A stretch of DNA of 64,000 bases from positions 4,867,524 to 4,931,523 of the forward strand of contig JBCNJP010000024.1 of assembly GCA_039602395.1 (NCBI GenBank). Reading direction: 5' to 3'. The notes below the pieces were generated by a model. It searched no databases. It worked only from the letters and a program-made list of their open reading frames with translations, and had not been told where the DNA came from. The stretch comes from Deinandra increscens subsp. villosa. Lineage: Eukaryota; Streptophyta; Magnoliopsida; Asterales; Asteraceae. Positions 11,018 through 21,959 of the stretch are shown here, piece after piece (position 1 is the first letter of the stretch; each line of letters begins with the position of its first letter). The translations under genes were made by a program, and so were the position numbers.

Positions 11018-12524
11018 GAAAAGCCTCGAAGGGTACGAGCGCTGCAACTTACCATTCATTCGGGACTGCCGGATCGAATCCGCGATGCTCAAAGAGAAGC
11101 TCTGAAAGAAGAAAACTTCGCAGCTGAAGCACTGCGAGGGGTAGATGGAAGTTCTGAAATTAAGTCCGATGGACTCCGATATTATAACGACAGAATCTGG
11201 GTTCCTCTGCTGGGAAATCTCCGTGAGCTCGTGATGGACGAGGCTCACAAGTCGAGGTATTCGGTACATCCAGGATCAGATAAGATGTACCAAGACTTAA
11301 AGAACCTGTATTGGTGGCCAAATATGAAAGCCGACATCGCGCGATATGTGGCTAAGTGTTTAACGTGCTCAAGGGTAAAGATCGAGTACCAAAAGCCTTC
11401 TGGGACTACTACAACAACCAAAGATCCCAGAATGGAAATGGGAGGATATCTCCATGGACTTTGTTACGGGATTACCTCATCGATCGAATCGACCAGATGC
11501 GATTTGGGTTATCATTGATCGCTTAACCAAATCCGCACATTTTATCCCGATGAAGGAAAACGACAACATGGATAGGCTGACGAAGCTGTACATCGACCGA
11601 ATTGTGGCGCGTCATGGAGTGCCTAAGACTATTATCTCCGATCGAGATCCACGATTCACTTCACGATTATGGCAATCTATGCATGAAGCATTGGGGACCA
11701 GACTTGATATGAGCACAACTTATCACCCGCAGACCGATGGTCAGACGGAAAGAACCATTCAAACATTAGAAGATATGCTCTGAGCTTGTGTTCTCGATTT
11801 CGGAAAAGACTGGGAAGCTCACCTTCCGTTGGTGGAGTTCTCCTACAATAACAGCTATCATTCAAGCATCGGTGCAGCACCATTTGAAGCACTATATGGC
11901 AGAAAATGCAGATCGCCCGTATGTTGGGCCGAAACAGGTGAGAAAGGACTCACTGGACCAGAGATCATTCACGACACGACTGAACGCATAATCCAAATCA
12001 GAAAGCGGATAGCTGCAGCACGAGATAGACAGAAGAGCTATGCCGACAAGCGCCGTAAACCTCTAAAGTTCGAAGTAGGTGACAAAGTATTATTGAAGGT
12101 ATCTCCTTGGAAAGGAGTGATACGCTTCGGAAAGCGTGGAAAGTTGAATCCTCGCTACATCGGTCCGTTTGAAATTATTGGGGAAGTAGGCCCGGTAGCC
12201 TACCGATTGAAACTCCCAGCCGAACTCGATGGAGTTCACAACGTGTTTCACGTGTCTAATCTCAAGAAATGCCTGGCTGAAGAGACAGAAATAATTCCTT
12301 TGGAGGAATTGGTAATTGATGAACATCTAAGATTCATCGAGCAATCGGTAGAAATCATGGGACGCGAGGAGAAGACCCTCAAACGTAGCAAGATTCCGAT
12401 CGTCAAGGTGCGATGGAACTCAAAGCGTGGACCAGAATATACGTGGGAACGAGAGGATCAGATGAAGAAAAAGTATCCTCACCTGTTCGAACAAACGTCC
12501 ACGGAAACTCAAGGTATGATTTAA
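11018..12524 (+). pseudogene. Gypsy-1 integrase and chromodomain
   Basis: The HHCC zinc domain is at about 11235-11385 (HPGSDKMYQDLKNLYWWPNM, CLTCSRVK). The DDE core is at 11450-11780 (MDFVTGLPHRSNRPDAIWVI, SDRDPRFTS, YHPQTDGQTERTIQ). The C-terminal domain contains the VHNVFHVSNLKKCL motif, then a short chromodomain (VKVRWNSKRGPEYTWERED) near 12405-12490. A one-base insertion near 11400-11420 and a TGA at 11781 (CGA in Gypsy-2) break the frame. In this group the chromodomain is thought to steer insertion into heterochromatin. Confidence 0.87.
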
Positions 12525-12683
12525 TTTTGGGGACCAAAATTCCTTTAACAGGAGGAGGATGTGGCAACCCTAAAACTTTTGCTTTCTTTCCCCAGCGACG
12601 ATAGCAACGACGACAGCTGAGACTGCGAACGCTACAACACAAGAATAATTTTCGGGACGAAAATTCCAATTACAAGGGAAGGA
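12525..12683 (+). promoter_or_regulatory. Gypsy-1 3' region with polypurine tract
   Basis: The PPT AAGGGAAGGA (12674-12683) abuts the 3' LTR. A second purine tract with an LTR-start-like tail, AGGAGGAGGATGTGGCAACC, lies upstream at about 12550. The same doubled arrangement is found in Gypsy-2 (32882-33016, minus). Confidence 0.7.
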
Positions 12684-15130
12684 TGTGACATCCGAGAATT
12701 TCAAGGTTAACTTCCGTTAGACAAACCCCGTTAGTTACGTTATAAGTGTTAACTTAGTAACTAGTACTTAACTAGACCGAATACGTCCACGTCCTTTGGT
12801 TGATCACCGAACCCGTCCATACATATTATGTGTTCAATTGTTTATTGTCATTATGTGCAATGTGATTTGAATGCATGATTTAATATTATGAATAGCATGA
12901 CGAATTGTAAATTCTTGATTATGTGGTAAATTGTATGACTTTGGTTTCCAGCGAAACTACCGAGCGAAATTATAGTGTCGCCCGGTAGTTAGCTAAGCTG
13001 CCTGATTTACGTGTGATCAGAGACAGTTTCGCTGACCAGCGAAACTGCAGCGAATATCCCCTGATATAAAAGATCTTAATAAACCCTAGTTCTCATAATT
13101 GCCTCTTTTTCACACAAAACACACACAACTTCTCCATCTGCTCTCTCTCGAGATTTCTGGTCATTTAAGGAGATCATCAAGAGAATCATCATCTCACCTC
13201 ACTCATTCGATCCTCGATCAAACCGTGAGTCACAAAAACCCTTTACATGCACCTTTTATGTGTTTTCTTTAAAAAGCATGATCAAGCCTGCATATAATCG
13301 TTAGATCTTCTGTATTTATGTTTAGGAAGGTTAGATCTGTTATAAAGTCACAAACTTTACGATTGAAATCCATCCATGTTGAAGATTCATGCAATTTAGG
13401 TCAAAATATGTTGAAAATGGGTTTTAGAGTGTTTTTGAAGATTTGATGATGTAAAACCATGTTTATGATGATTAAAATGCTCCTGTGATGCTCCTAAATG
13501 CCTATATATGCTTAGAAATGAATTACATGATGTATAGAGGCTGTTAGAAAGATTTTTGTTAGTTTTTCGTGTTTTTCTTGCGACTAGCGAAACTGTATGT
13601 TCATAGGGCGAAACTATCCAGCGAAACTGTATAGTTCCTCCGAGCGACACTGCCTAGCGAAACTATAGTTTCGCCGGGTAAACCAAACCAGACCAGCTCG
13701 AGCGAAGTTACCGAGCGAAATTCCCTGAACGAAAGTTCAAACCAGTTTCGGGCGAAACTAGGCTAGCGAAACTGTGCCAACAGTTTCGAGCGAAACTAGC
13801 CTAGCGAAACTGTGTCACCGGGTACAGCCTAGCGAAAGTGCTGCCCGTGCACCTAGCGAAACTGCTAGCGAAACTGCTAGCGAAACTGCTAGCGAAACTG
13901 CGACCAGAACCTAACTTGTGCAATTTGCTTGAATATTATGCCATGACTTACATGATTATGCTATGATGATACATGTTTGATTTCTGTAATATGTGAACCC
14001 TTGTTTATGATCAACCATCGGTGTCGTGTGTCGTTATGTCGAGTCGTAGTTCAAACGTGCTATGTTATGGGCCATAGTGACGTTAAGTTAAAGTTTAGAC
14101 ACAACCTAACATCTAAGACCTTAATGTGATTACTAGGTCTTCGTTAGCAAACATAAATTGGATTAACAAGTGTAGCCGAGCAACCTAAGGTGAGTTTCAC
14201 AAACCCTTTTAACTGTGAGCCGTTTGGGTCACAACGAATACACGTAACGGAAAACAACGCCGACATCTTGAGGTATTACCAGAGGGGATACCTGCTATGG
14301 AAGTTGGAGTGCTTTATGGGGAGTACTTGCAACTGTCCATCCTTGGGATTTCTATTAAAATCCGGAAACGAATATTGTGACACTTAAACCTTTTTTTTAG
14401 GATTTCAGATGAAATCCAGTATAAACATTTTAATATGACTAGTGTAGGTTAAAGTCTAAACCAAATGATATCACATGATTTCTAAGGATGCTTTAAAACT
14501 TAAGATCCTCAACTTAGTACTGATGATCTGGAAAGCGAGGGGATGTTGGGTAGATCTACTGAGGGTTTGACAAACCCTGCTCCGCGGTACACAAATGTGT
14601 AGCCAACCGGCCGGGGGCCGAACGGAGTTCAATATCAGCCTGTTTTAGTTGTGGGTCATGGGAGGGACACAACTGGAGGCACCAACCATCGGCTATTGCC
14701 GAACTCTGTTACGTCAGCTTTCAGCCCTAGTACGACTTCCTTAGTGCATGGAAACCGGATTAGCTACCCGCGATATCGGTTGACTGCTTTAATTTTTACA
14801 TAACTAGTGCATATTCAGTAAACAAACTCTTGGCAATGTTTTGCAAAACCATACTACTTATATATGTTGGTACACACGATTATTGAGACTGGGCCAATGC
14901 ATGTCATGCCCACCGTGAACTCACCAACCGTTAGGTTGACACTTGTGTGGTTTTCACTTTTGCAGATCGTTGAAGAGTATCCGTTGAAGGTTGGCATGGC
15001 ACGCGAAGACTTTTACTTTCATTAAACTAAATTGGGAATTTGAAATTGAAACAATGATTTGTAAAGCACGTGGCTAGTGCTAAGATACTGATGTTTTTTA
15101 AATTCCGCTGCGTATGTTAAACTGTTTTAT
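12684..15130 (+). repeat. Gypsy-1 3' LTR, truncated
   Basis: 2447 bp matching 4715-7140. It stops after AACTGTTTTAT, and the remaining 119 bp (7141-7259 in the 5' LTR) are missing. The next bases are SIRE pol and begin ATGTTAAACTGTT, repeating the last LTR bases TGTTAAACTGTTTTAT, so the joint has microhomology. The word array is longer here than in the 5' LTR: four tandem CTAGCGAAACTG units at about 13855-13905 against two. Confidence 0.9.
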
Positions 15131-15472
15131 ATGTTAAACTGTTCAAATCAAAACAAACACTTTTCTCGAAGATTTTTAAAATCTCCTGAAAGAAATAAGT
15201 TGGTTAGCCAAAGAAATGAAAAACCAAAGAAAATAACCAACAAGCAAAGAAAATTTAAGGAGTACAGGGAAAGAAAAATTGCTGAAAGGAAAAACACTAA
15301 AGGTGAAGGATTTAGTCAAGCAAGTACTCAATATGAGAACTTCAGTTTTGGCAATGATGATCTGCTTAATGAAGCTCCAGTTTTAAATACTTTAGTACTC
15401 AAGGAGTATAAGTATAATGATGCTTATGGCAGACCTAAGACCACTCAGGCTTGGGTCCCCTATAGAAATTAA
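15131..15472 (+). pseudogene. SIRE Copia polyprotein, linker before protease
   Basis: An open frame of 113 codons, Lys/Arg/Asn-rich (RERKIAERKNTKGEG), ending KTTQAWVPYRN before a stop. In Copia polyproteins of this group this lies between the last zinc knuckle of Gag and the protease. The true 5' continuation is the gag end at 40878 on the other strand, but the two do not join in frame, so sequence has been lost between them. Confidence 0.65.
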
Positions 15473-15485
15473 TCAATTCTGATGT

Positions 15486-16519
15486 GTGCAGGTGCAAAAT
15501 AAAGGCCAAAATAGCCTATGGGTAGTTGACAGTGGATGCACATGCCACATGACAGGGAATAAGCAAATTCTGGAAAATACAAAAAGAATCAATGGAGGAC
15601 CAGTTGCCTTTGGAAGCAAAAAAGAACATATCACAGCACAAGGTGATGTGACAAATGGACTGGTAAAATTTGACAGAGTCAATTTTGTTGATACATTGAA
15701 TTTCAATTTGCTTAGTGTCTCACAAATGTGTGACAAGAATTTGAATTTAATGTTTAATGAGAAAGAGGCCATAGTCCTCAAACCTGGTGTCAAAATTCCT
15801 AATGAACTAATAAAGCTTAAGGCACCCAGGAGAGATGGATTATACATTTTGGATATGTGAGTTGCTACACCCTCATGTGGCACTGCCTGCTTTGTATCCA
15901 AAGCCTCTGTTGATGAAAGTGATCTGTGGCATAGAAGGTTAGGTCATGTGTACTACAAAAACATGAACAGAATTGTGAATCTTGGCTTGGTTAAGGGTCT
16001 TCCTAACAAGCATTTTGCATATTCTAAAAACTATGTGCCTTATCTCAAGGGCAAGCAACATAGAACCTTTTTAAGCCAAAAGTTGAGTCTTATATTTCAA
16101 AACCTCTAGAGCTTTTACACATGGATTTATTTGGTCTAACTAGAGTAATGAGTTTAGGAAAAAGGTCATAGTGTTTTGTAATAATTGATGATTTTTCAAG
16201 ATATACTTGGGTTTTCTTTCTCAAAACAAAAGATGAAACTGCTGAATTACTGAAAACTCTTGTAATTAATTTAGAAAATCAATCAAATCTCAAAGTCAAA
16301 ACAATCAGATGTGACAATGGCACAGAATTCAAAAATCATGTTTTGAATACATTTTGTGAGGAGAAGGGAATTGTGAGACAATTCAGTGCTCCTGGAACTC
16401 CACAGCAAAACGGTGTTGCTGAAAGGAGAAATAGGACATTGATTGAAGCTGCTAGATCCATGTTAGCAGACTCCAAGCTCCCTGTGATATTTTAGGCAGA
16501 AGCAGTGAACACTGCATGC
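15486..16519 (+). pseudogene. SIRE Copia protease and integrase, N-terminal part
   Basis: The protease has WVVDSGCTCHMTG at about 15520. The pre-integrase zinc domain is at about 15925-16080 (LWHRRLGHVYYKNMNRI). The integrase core is at 16095-16519 (HMDLFG, DDFSRYTWVFFLKT, CDNGTEFKNHVL, GTPQQNGVAERRNRT). Stops occur at 15858 (TGA), in the core, and at 16493 (TAG for a Trp codon). The core is cut at 16519 by a plastid DNA insert. Confidence 0.85.
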
Positions 16520-16804
16520 ATACACTGATAAGGGATGTATGGATTCTCGAGAAGAGAGGAGCCTTGGTGGTCCCCCCCCCCCCCCCGGACCGCCCGGATC
16601 CCACGAGTGAATCGAAAGTTGGATCTACATTGGATCTCACCTGAATCGCCCCATCTATCCTCCTGAGGAGAAATTCTTGGATTAGACGAATTATCCGAAG
16701 AAGATCGTTTAACCGTAGCAAGAGCGCGAAAAATTGAGCGTTTCTTATCACAACCTTTTTTCGTAGCAGAAGTATTTACGGGTTCTCCGGGAAAATATGT
16801 TGGT
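16520..16804 (+). other. Composite chloroplast DNA insert (NUPT) in SIRE integrase
   Basis: 285 bp foreign to the Copia. After about 12 filler bases, 16532-16670 matches, as I recall it, the plastid rrn16-trnI spacer of the inverted repeat (GGATCTACATTGGATCTCAC and CGCCCATCTATCCTCCTGAG-like words). Then 16671-16804 is in-frame atpB, the C-terminal part of chloroplast ATP synthase beta (LGLDELSEEDRLTVARARKI, then SQPFFVAEVFTGSPGKYVG). These loci are far apart in a plastid genome, so two fragments were joined. A run of 15 C (16572-16586) is longer than I recall in plastids. Copia integrase resumes at 16805. Confidence 0.85.
16671..16804 (+). pseudogene. atpB: Fragment of plastid atpB in the nuclear genome
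   Basis: About 44 codons near the C-terminus of the chloroplast CF1 beta subunit, uninterrupted and apparently unchanged at protein level, fused to Copia sequence at both ends. It is far too short for function. Its good preservation suggests a fairly recent transfer. Confidence 0.85.
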
Positions 16805-17777
16805 TATGTCCAAAACAAAATTTTAATTGTCAAAGGCAAAAACAAGACACCTTATGAGCTTTGGAGAAAAAGAAAGCCAAACATTTATTTCTTTAAGCCA
16901 TTTGGTTGTCCTGTTACAATATTAATAACCAATGAGTTATTGCCCAAATTTGTTGAAAAGGTAGATGAGGGATATTTTGTTGGATACTCAGGTGTGTCAA
17001 AAGCATACAGAGTGTACAACAAGAGAACCAAAATTGTTGAGAAAACTACTTGGTTATTTGATATTGATGCACTAACCACTTCTTTCAACATAACTGTTGA
17101 TAAGCCTGTGAGATCTCCAGTGCAGGAAAATAACTTTTATAGGTCTGCTGATGAATATTGGAAGAGCAACACTGCTGGAACTGAGAAGCAAAACTACTTC
17201 TCTTCAATGAGCATCAAACCTATCTTGCCAGGCAGTGAAAAGAAACTGACTGAAATAATTCAAATTGAAGAAGAAATTATTCCGGTTGAAGTTCAGGCTG
17301 AACAAATTTCTCCGGTTCAAGTCCAACCAGAAAACCCAATTTCAGAAACTGAAGAGAATACTGAATCATGAATCAGTTGGAGTTTCAAATCCCGTGTCAC
17401 AATTCAGACATTAATTTCTTCTGGCCTACAATTCAGACATTAATTCTCATGAATCAGTTGGGGTTTCAAATCCCGTGTCACAATTTGAAAATGTTGAGTT
17501 TGATTACAGACTTCCTCAGCTCAACATACCCTCAAATGGAAGAAGCCATGAGTTTCCTATGTTTCTTGATAGAAGAATCAACAGAGATCATCCAGCAAGG
17601 AATATTATTGGAGAAGTGTCAACACCTGTGTTGACAAGAAGTAGATCTGCTAATGCAAACATTTGTTTGCATGCTGCATTTTTGTCTCAAGAAGTGCCCA
17701 AGAAGGTAACAGATGCCTTGGAAGACAACAGCTGGGTAGAGGCAATGCAGGAAGAGCTATTTCAGATCAACAAGTAG
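16805..17777 (+). pseudogene. SIRE Copia integrase C-terminus and linker
   Basis: Resumes the integrase (YELWRKRKPNIYFFKPFGCP, VDEGYFVGYSGVSKAYRVYN), then a linker to RT that carries the VEVQAE/VQPE repeats encoded by the element's word near 17281-17335. A local duplication of about 80 bp (17367-17485) disturbs the frame. The block ends with TAG at 17775, at a position that probably was a Gln codon. Confidence 0.8.
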
Positions 17778-19220
17778 AAAGTTTGGGAATTGGTAGATCT
17801 GCCTGATGGAGCAGAACCAATTGGCACAAAGTGGGTATTCAGAAATAAGAAAGATGACAGGGGAATTGTTATAAAAAACAAAGCAAGACCGGTAGTGCAA
17901 GGCTATGTATAGGAAGAAGGCATTGATTATGATGAAGTGTTTGCACCAGTGGCTAGATTGGAAGCTATCAGAATCTTCTTAGCTTATGCTGCCTTCAAAG
18001 ACTTCCAAGTATTTCAGATGGATGTCAAAAGTGCCTTCCTGTATGGCCTACTGGAACAAGAAGTATATGTCAACCAACCTCCTGGTTTTGAGGACCCTCA
18101 CCATCCTAACAAGGTGTGCAAGCTAATCAAAGCTTTGTATGGTCTCAAACAAGTACCTAGAACCTGGTATGAAACTCTTTCTAACTATCTTCTACAGAAT
18201 GGCTACAGGAGAGGGGCCATTGAAAAAACACTTTTTGTTAAAACTGTTGGTAAGGATATGTTGATGGTACAAATCTATGTAGATGATATTATTTTTGGTT
18301 CATCTAACACTGTTTTGTGCAAGGAGTTTGAAACTTTGATGCAGTCTAAATTTGAGATGAGTTACATGGGAGAATTAACATTCTTCTTAGGACTACAAGT
18401 GAAGCAAACTGCAGATGGAATCTTTTTTAATCAATCAAAGTACATCCAAGATATGCTGAAAAGATTTGACATGCAAGCCTACTCAAGTGCAAAAACTCCT
18501 ATATCCACTTCCCACAAGTTAACCAATGACTTAAGTGGCAAGCAAGTGAATGTGCACTTGTACAGAGCAATGATAGGCTCACTGATGTATCTCACTGCTA
18601 GCAGACCTGACATCATGTTCAGTGTTTGCTTATGTGCTAGATATCAGTCCTCACCAAAGGAGTCACATATGCTAGCTGTTAAGAGAATATTCAAGTATCT
18701 AAAGGGGCAACCAAAACTGGGTTTGTGGTATCCCAAGAACTCAGACTCCTCTTTCAGAGCATTCACAGACAGTGATTATGGTGGTTGTGACATTGATAAG
18801 AAATCAACATCAGGTGGATATCAATTCCTAGGTGAAAGACTTGTCTCTTGGCAATGCAAGAAGCAAACATGTGTTTCCACTTCAACTGCAGAAGCTGAGT
18901 ATATTGCCGCCTCAAGGTGTTGCAGCCAAGTCCTTTGGATCCAAAATCAAATGCTTGACTATGGGATCACATTCATGGAAACTCCTATTCTTGCAGACAA
19001 CAACAGTGCCATCTCCATCATCAACAATCCAGTAAAGCACTCCAAAACCAAACACATTGACATAAGGTATCATTTTGTTAGAGATTGTGCAGAAAAGAAT
19101 TTGATCAAATTATTCGAAGTTCATACTGATCATCAGTTGGCAGACTTGTTTATAAAAGCTTTTGATGCGGCAAGATTTTTCTATCTCATCATAGCCATTG
19201 GGATGATGAATTTTGAATAA
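17778..19220 (+). pseudogene. SIRE Copia reverse transcriptase and RNase H
   Basis: A TAG at 17910 interrupts the start; after it 427 codons are open. RT motifs are FQMDVKSAFLYGLLEQEVYV, LYGLKQ and the catalytic YVDDIIFGS at about 18276. RNase H has DSDYGGCDIDKKSTSG, STAEAEYIAAS and the end motif TKHIDIRYHFVRD. The natural stop is TAA at 19218. The domain order (integrase before RT) is Copia. Confidence 0.88.
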
Positions 19221-19972
19221 AAACTTTTCACAATTTTCAAATAAAAGAGAGACATATGCTTAAGAGCCCGTCTCTTGATACAAAAAGAAAAAGAAAAAGA
19301 AAAAGAAAATTTCTTGTGATAATTTCAGTTCATAGTCAGTAACCTCTGTTACACTATGAAAATTTATCACAAATTTAAAAAATCATGTGTTTTGATGTTC
19401 AGTTTCAAGTTCCGGTTCAACCTATGAGCAAAACAATACTTGAAACTCACCGGGTGAACTTCAACTGGAAAAAATGCTTTGTAAATGACGTGAACAATGT
19501 TTTTGAAAACAATTCTTCCAAGCGGAAAAATCATCCGCTTGAAGTTTAGACGGAAGAAATTTAGTTTTTAAAATAAAGGAGAAATGGGTTCCGCTTGAAC
19601 TTCCGGGTCAACAAAGTCAAAGTCCCATTTAATTACCCGGAAGGCACAACTTTCTAAGCGGATATACATTTATTTACCCATTAAGTTTTTAACTGATTAA
19701 AATCCGAGGTTTCAGTAAATTTACTTTTGGATAAAGACATGCTTTAACCAGTTGTACCGTATAACCCATAAAGCACCTGTCTAATCAGTTACTGAACCGT
19801 CTGTTTTAACTCTCTCTCCTCCACGTCATCACCGAAAAGGTAAAAAGCCCTAATTTACCGTCACTTTCCCCATTTCTCTCAACCCCACTCAGCAATTATT
19901 CCCAAATTTCTCTCAAACTCTCTCCGATAAACCTCCGTTTAACCATCAATCTTTTCAAAACCTGTATCAACA
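19221..19972 (+). other. SIRE spacer between pol and env-like ORF
   Basis: About 750 bp without a coding frame. It holds a purine tract of AAAAAG repeats (about 19279-19311), many copies of the element's word (TTCCGGTTCAACC, AAGCGGAAAAATCATCCGCT, TTCCGCTTGAAC), and from about 19810 a CT-rich stretch with TTTCTCTCAACCCC and CTCTCTCCGATAAACC that looks like a plant 5' untranslated region just before the env ATG. Confidence 0.6.
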
Positions 19973-20074
19973 ATGGCTCCAAAAGCAAAGGCGAGTGGCA
20001 AGAAGCCCATCGGTGACTCCAAGTTTCCTGTAGAACACAATTTGGTGGCGTACCTCGAACCACCAAGCAAAACT
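19973..20074 (+). pseudogene. Env-like ORF of SIRE, first 34 codons
   Basis: Begins MAPKAKASGKKPIGDS, basic, in an AACAATGGCT context that suits plant initiation. It is cut after exactly 34 codons at AAACT by the Gypsy-2 LTR. The rest of the ORF lies at 328-4714 on the minus strand, where the flanking bases are the same AAACT. No signal peptide is seen at the N-terminus, which argues against a classic envelope glycoprotein. Confidence 0.75.
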
Positions 20075-21680
20075 TGTCACACCCCCAAATTAACCACTAA
20101 CGGAGTTTATACCGTTAAGGGGTGCGACCAGACCAGGACCACAACCATTAGTTACAAATACTAAACGAATCAGAGTAAAGTCCAAACATAAATAATAAAA
20201 ACAGTTTAACAGTACGCAGTGGAAAACATTATCTTTAGCACTAACCACGTGCTTTACATAAACATTGTTTTAAATTCCCAAGTTTAGTTTAAATAAAAAT
20301 AAACATCTTCTTGTGCCATGTCAACCTGCTCCGGATACTCTTCAGCGATTTGCAAAAGTTTAAACCACGCAAGTGTCAACCTAACGGTTGGTGAGTTCAC
20401 AGTGGGCTTGTCATGCATTGGCCCGGTCTCATAATCATAATCGAGTCAACATATACTTATGAAATATTCATTTGTGAAAAGCAATGCTTTGTGATATCCA
20501 AAATCAGGATATTGTGGTTTAGTAAAAGTATCGTCCGTAACCTACGTTATCGGGTATGTACTAGTTTTGTATAGTTAAAGTGCTCAACCGATATCGCGGG
20601 TAGCTAATCCGTTGTTCCATGCACTAAGGAAGTTTGTACCAAAGCTGACCATAAATTATTGTAGTGGTCGTGCCATCAGAACTGCGGACCTACGTCATCG
20701 TGGTTTTGCCTCCCCCGTGTCCTCTCGGGATCACGGTCAGATAGGCTGATATTGTACCTCCGTGCACTCCCCGTGCCACGGGGCGGAGTTTGTCAAACTC
20801 CAGTAGATCTACCCAACATCCCCTCGCTTTACAATTAATGGTACAATTTAGTTGAGGACTTTTAAGTTTCAAGGCATCCTTAGAAATCATGTGATATCAT
20901 GTGGTTTAGACTTTAACCTACGCTAGCCATATTAAAAAAAAGGGTTTACCGGATTCTTATGAATCTCAAAAGGGTTTTCAGTTTCGTTTCAGAAATAGTT
21001 GTTTAAGTAATTCACAAGTGCTTCCCATAAAGCACTTCAAGTTCATCAAGTGGGTGCCGAGCACTCCAAGTTTTCAAGTTTATCAGGGAGGTGCATAGCA
21101 CTCTCGAGGTTGTCAGCATTGTTTTTCATTTGGTTATTCGGTGTGATCCAAACGGGTTCACGGTAATCAGGTTAGTGACACTCACCTTGGGTTGCACTGC
21201 TACACTTGCTATAATATCCAAGTTTGCTTAATGAAGACCTATGAACACGTTTAGGTCTTAAGTATTAGTTTTGTGTCTAATCTTTACTTAACGTCACTAT
21301 GGCCCATAACATAGCACGTTGGAACTATGACTCGACATACAGACACATGACACCGATGGTTGATCATGAACAATGGTTTACAAAATACAGAAATCATAGC
21401 ACGTTTCATCATAGCATATTCATGTAAGTCATGGCATAACATTCAAGTAAATTGCACAAGTTTGGATTTAGGTCTGGTCACAGTTTCGCTAGCATAGATT
21501 CGCTAGGCAGTTTCGCTGTGTGCACGGGCAGCACTTTCGCTAGGCAATACCCGATGACACAGTTTCGCTAGGCTAGTTTCGCTCGAAACTGTTGGCATAG
21601 TTTCGCTAGCCTAGTTTCGCCCGAAACTGGTTTGAACTTTCGTTCAGGGAATTTCGCTCGGTAGTTTCGTTCGGACAGGT
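20075..21680 (-). repeat. Gypsy-2 3' LTR, distal part
   Basis: Matches 38280-39890. It contains the AGCGAAACTG word array in reverse (21480-21675) and ends at the target site CAGGT (21676-21680) of the inserted TR-GAG Copia. The LTR continues at 31892. Confidence 0.9.
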
Positions 21681-21830
21681 TGTTAGAGCATATTCCTATG
21701 CTAACGTTGTGTCTCGTGTATTGTATCTAGTCAAGAGCTTCTGTGTGAGGTAGTTAGTCATCTGGCCGGATCAGTTGATACGGCGGACCAGATGGTCTGC
21801 TGGTGATCCGCTGGCTTATAACTAAGTAAC

Positions 21831-21839
21831 TATAAATAG
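21831..21839 (+). promoter_or_regulatory. TATA box of TR-GAG Copia LTR
   Basis: TATAAATAG, in the middle of the LTR and about 110 bp before the AATAAA signal, the order expected for U3-R-U5. Confidence 0.65.
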
Positions 21840-21940
21840 TTCGTGTTAGAGAGAGTTAGTCAGTTCTGTCATTTCTATATCTCTTAACTGTGTGTAACTG
21901 AAGGTGTTTCTCTCTCTACATTGTATTCTCTAAGTGAATC

Positions 21941-21959
21941 AATAAAGCAAAGCTTTATT
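21941..21959 (+). terminator. Poly(A) signal hairpin in TR-GAG Copia LTR
   Basis: AATAAAGC-AAA-GCTTTATT is a perfect 8-bp stem with a 3-base loop, and the poly(A) signal AATAAA forms part of the stem. An identical copy is at 31806-31824 in the 3' LTR. Confidence 0.6.

Larger units (their letters stand above)
4715..15130 (+). mobile_element. Gypsy-1: chromodomain Ty3/Gypsy element (Tekay-like), defective
   Basis: A 10.4-kb element in the order 5' LTR, PBS, gag, protease, RT, RNase H, integrase, chromodomain, PPT, 3' LTR. The LTRs are about 99% alike by eye, but the 3' LTR lacks its last 119 bp. Pol has three premature stops and one frameshift relative to Gypsy-2. The left flank is AGTTT (4710-4714). 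The right flank has no matching duplication because of the truncation. It belongs to LTR subfamily A: its LTRs differ from those of Gypsy-2 in the region around 6590-6680. Confidence 0.9.

Noticed and set aside
16452..16751. A 99-codon open frame on the minus strand across the integrase and plastid insert
   Set aside because: It is antisense to Copia, spacer and atpB sequence, and its Gly run comes from the C homopolymer.
20690..20890. A 66-codon open frame present in all three subfamily-B Gypsy LTRs (also 38896-39096 and 63631-63831)
   Set aside because: It recurs because the LTRs are copies. It has no family resemblance and is replaced by unrelated sequence in subfamily A.
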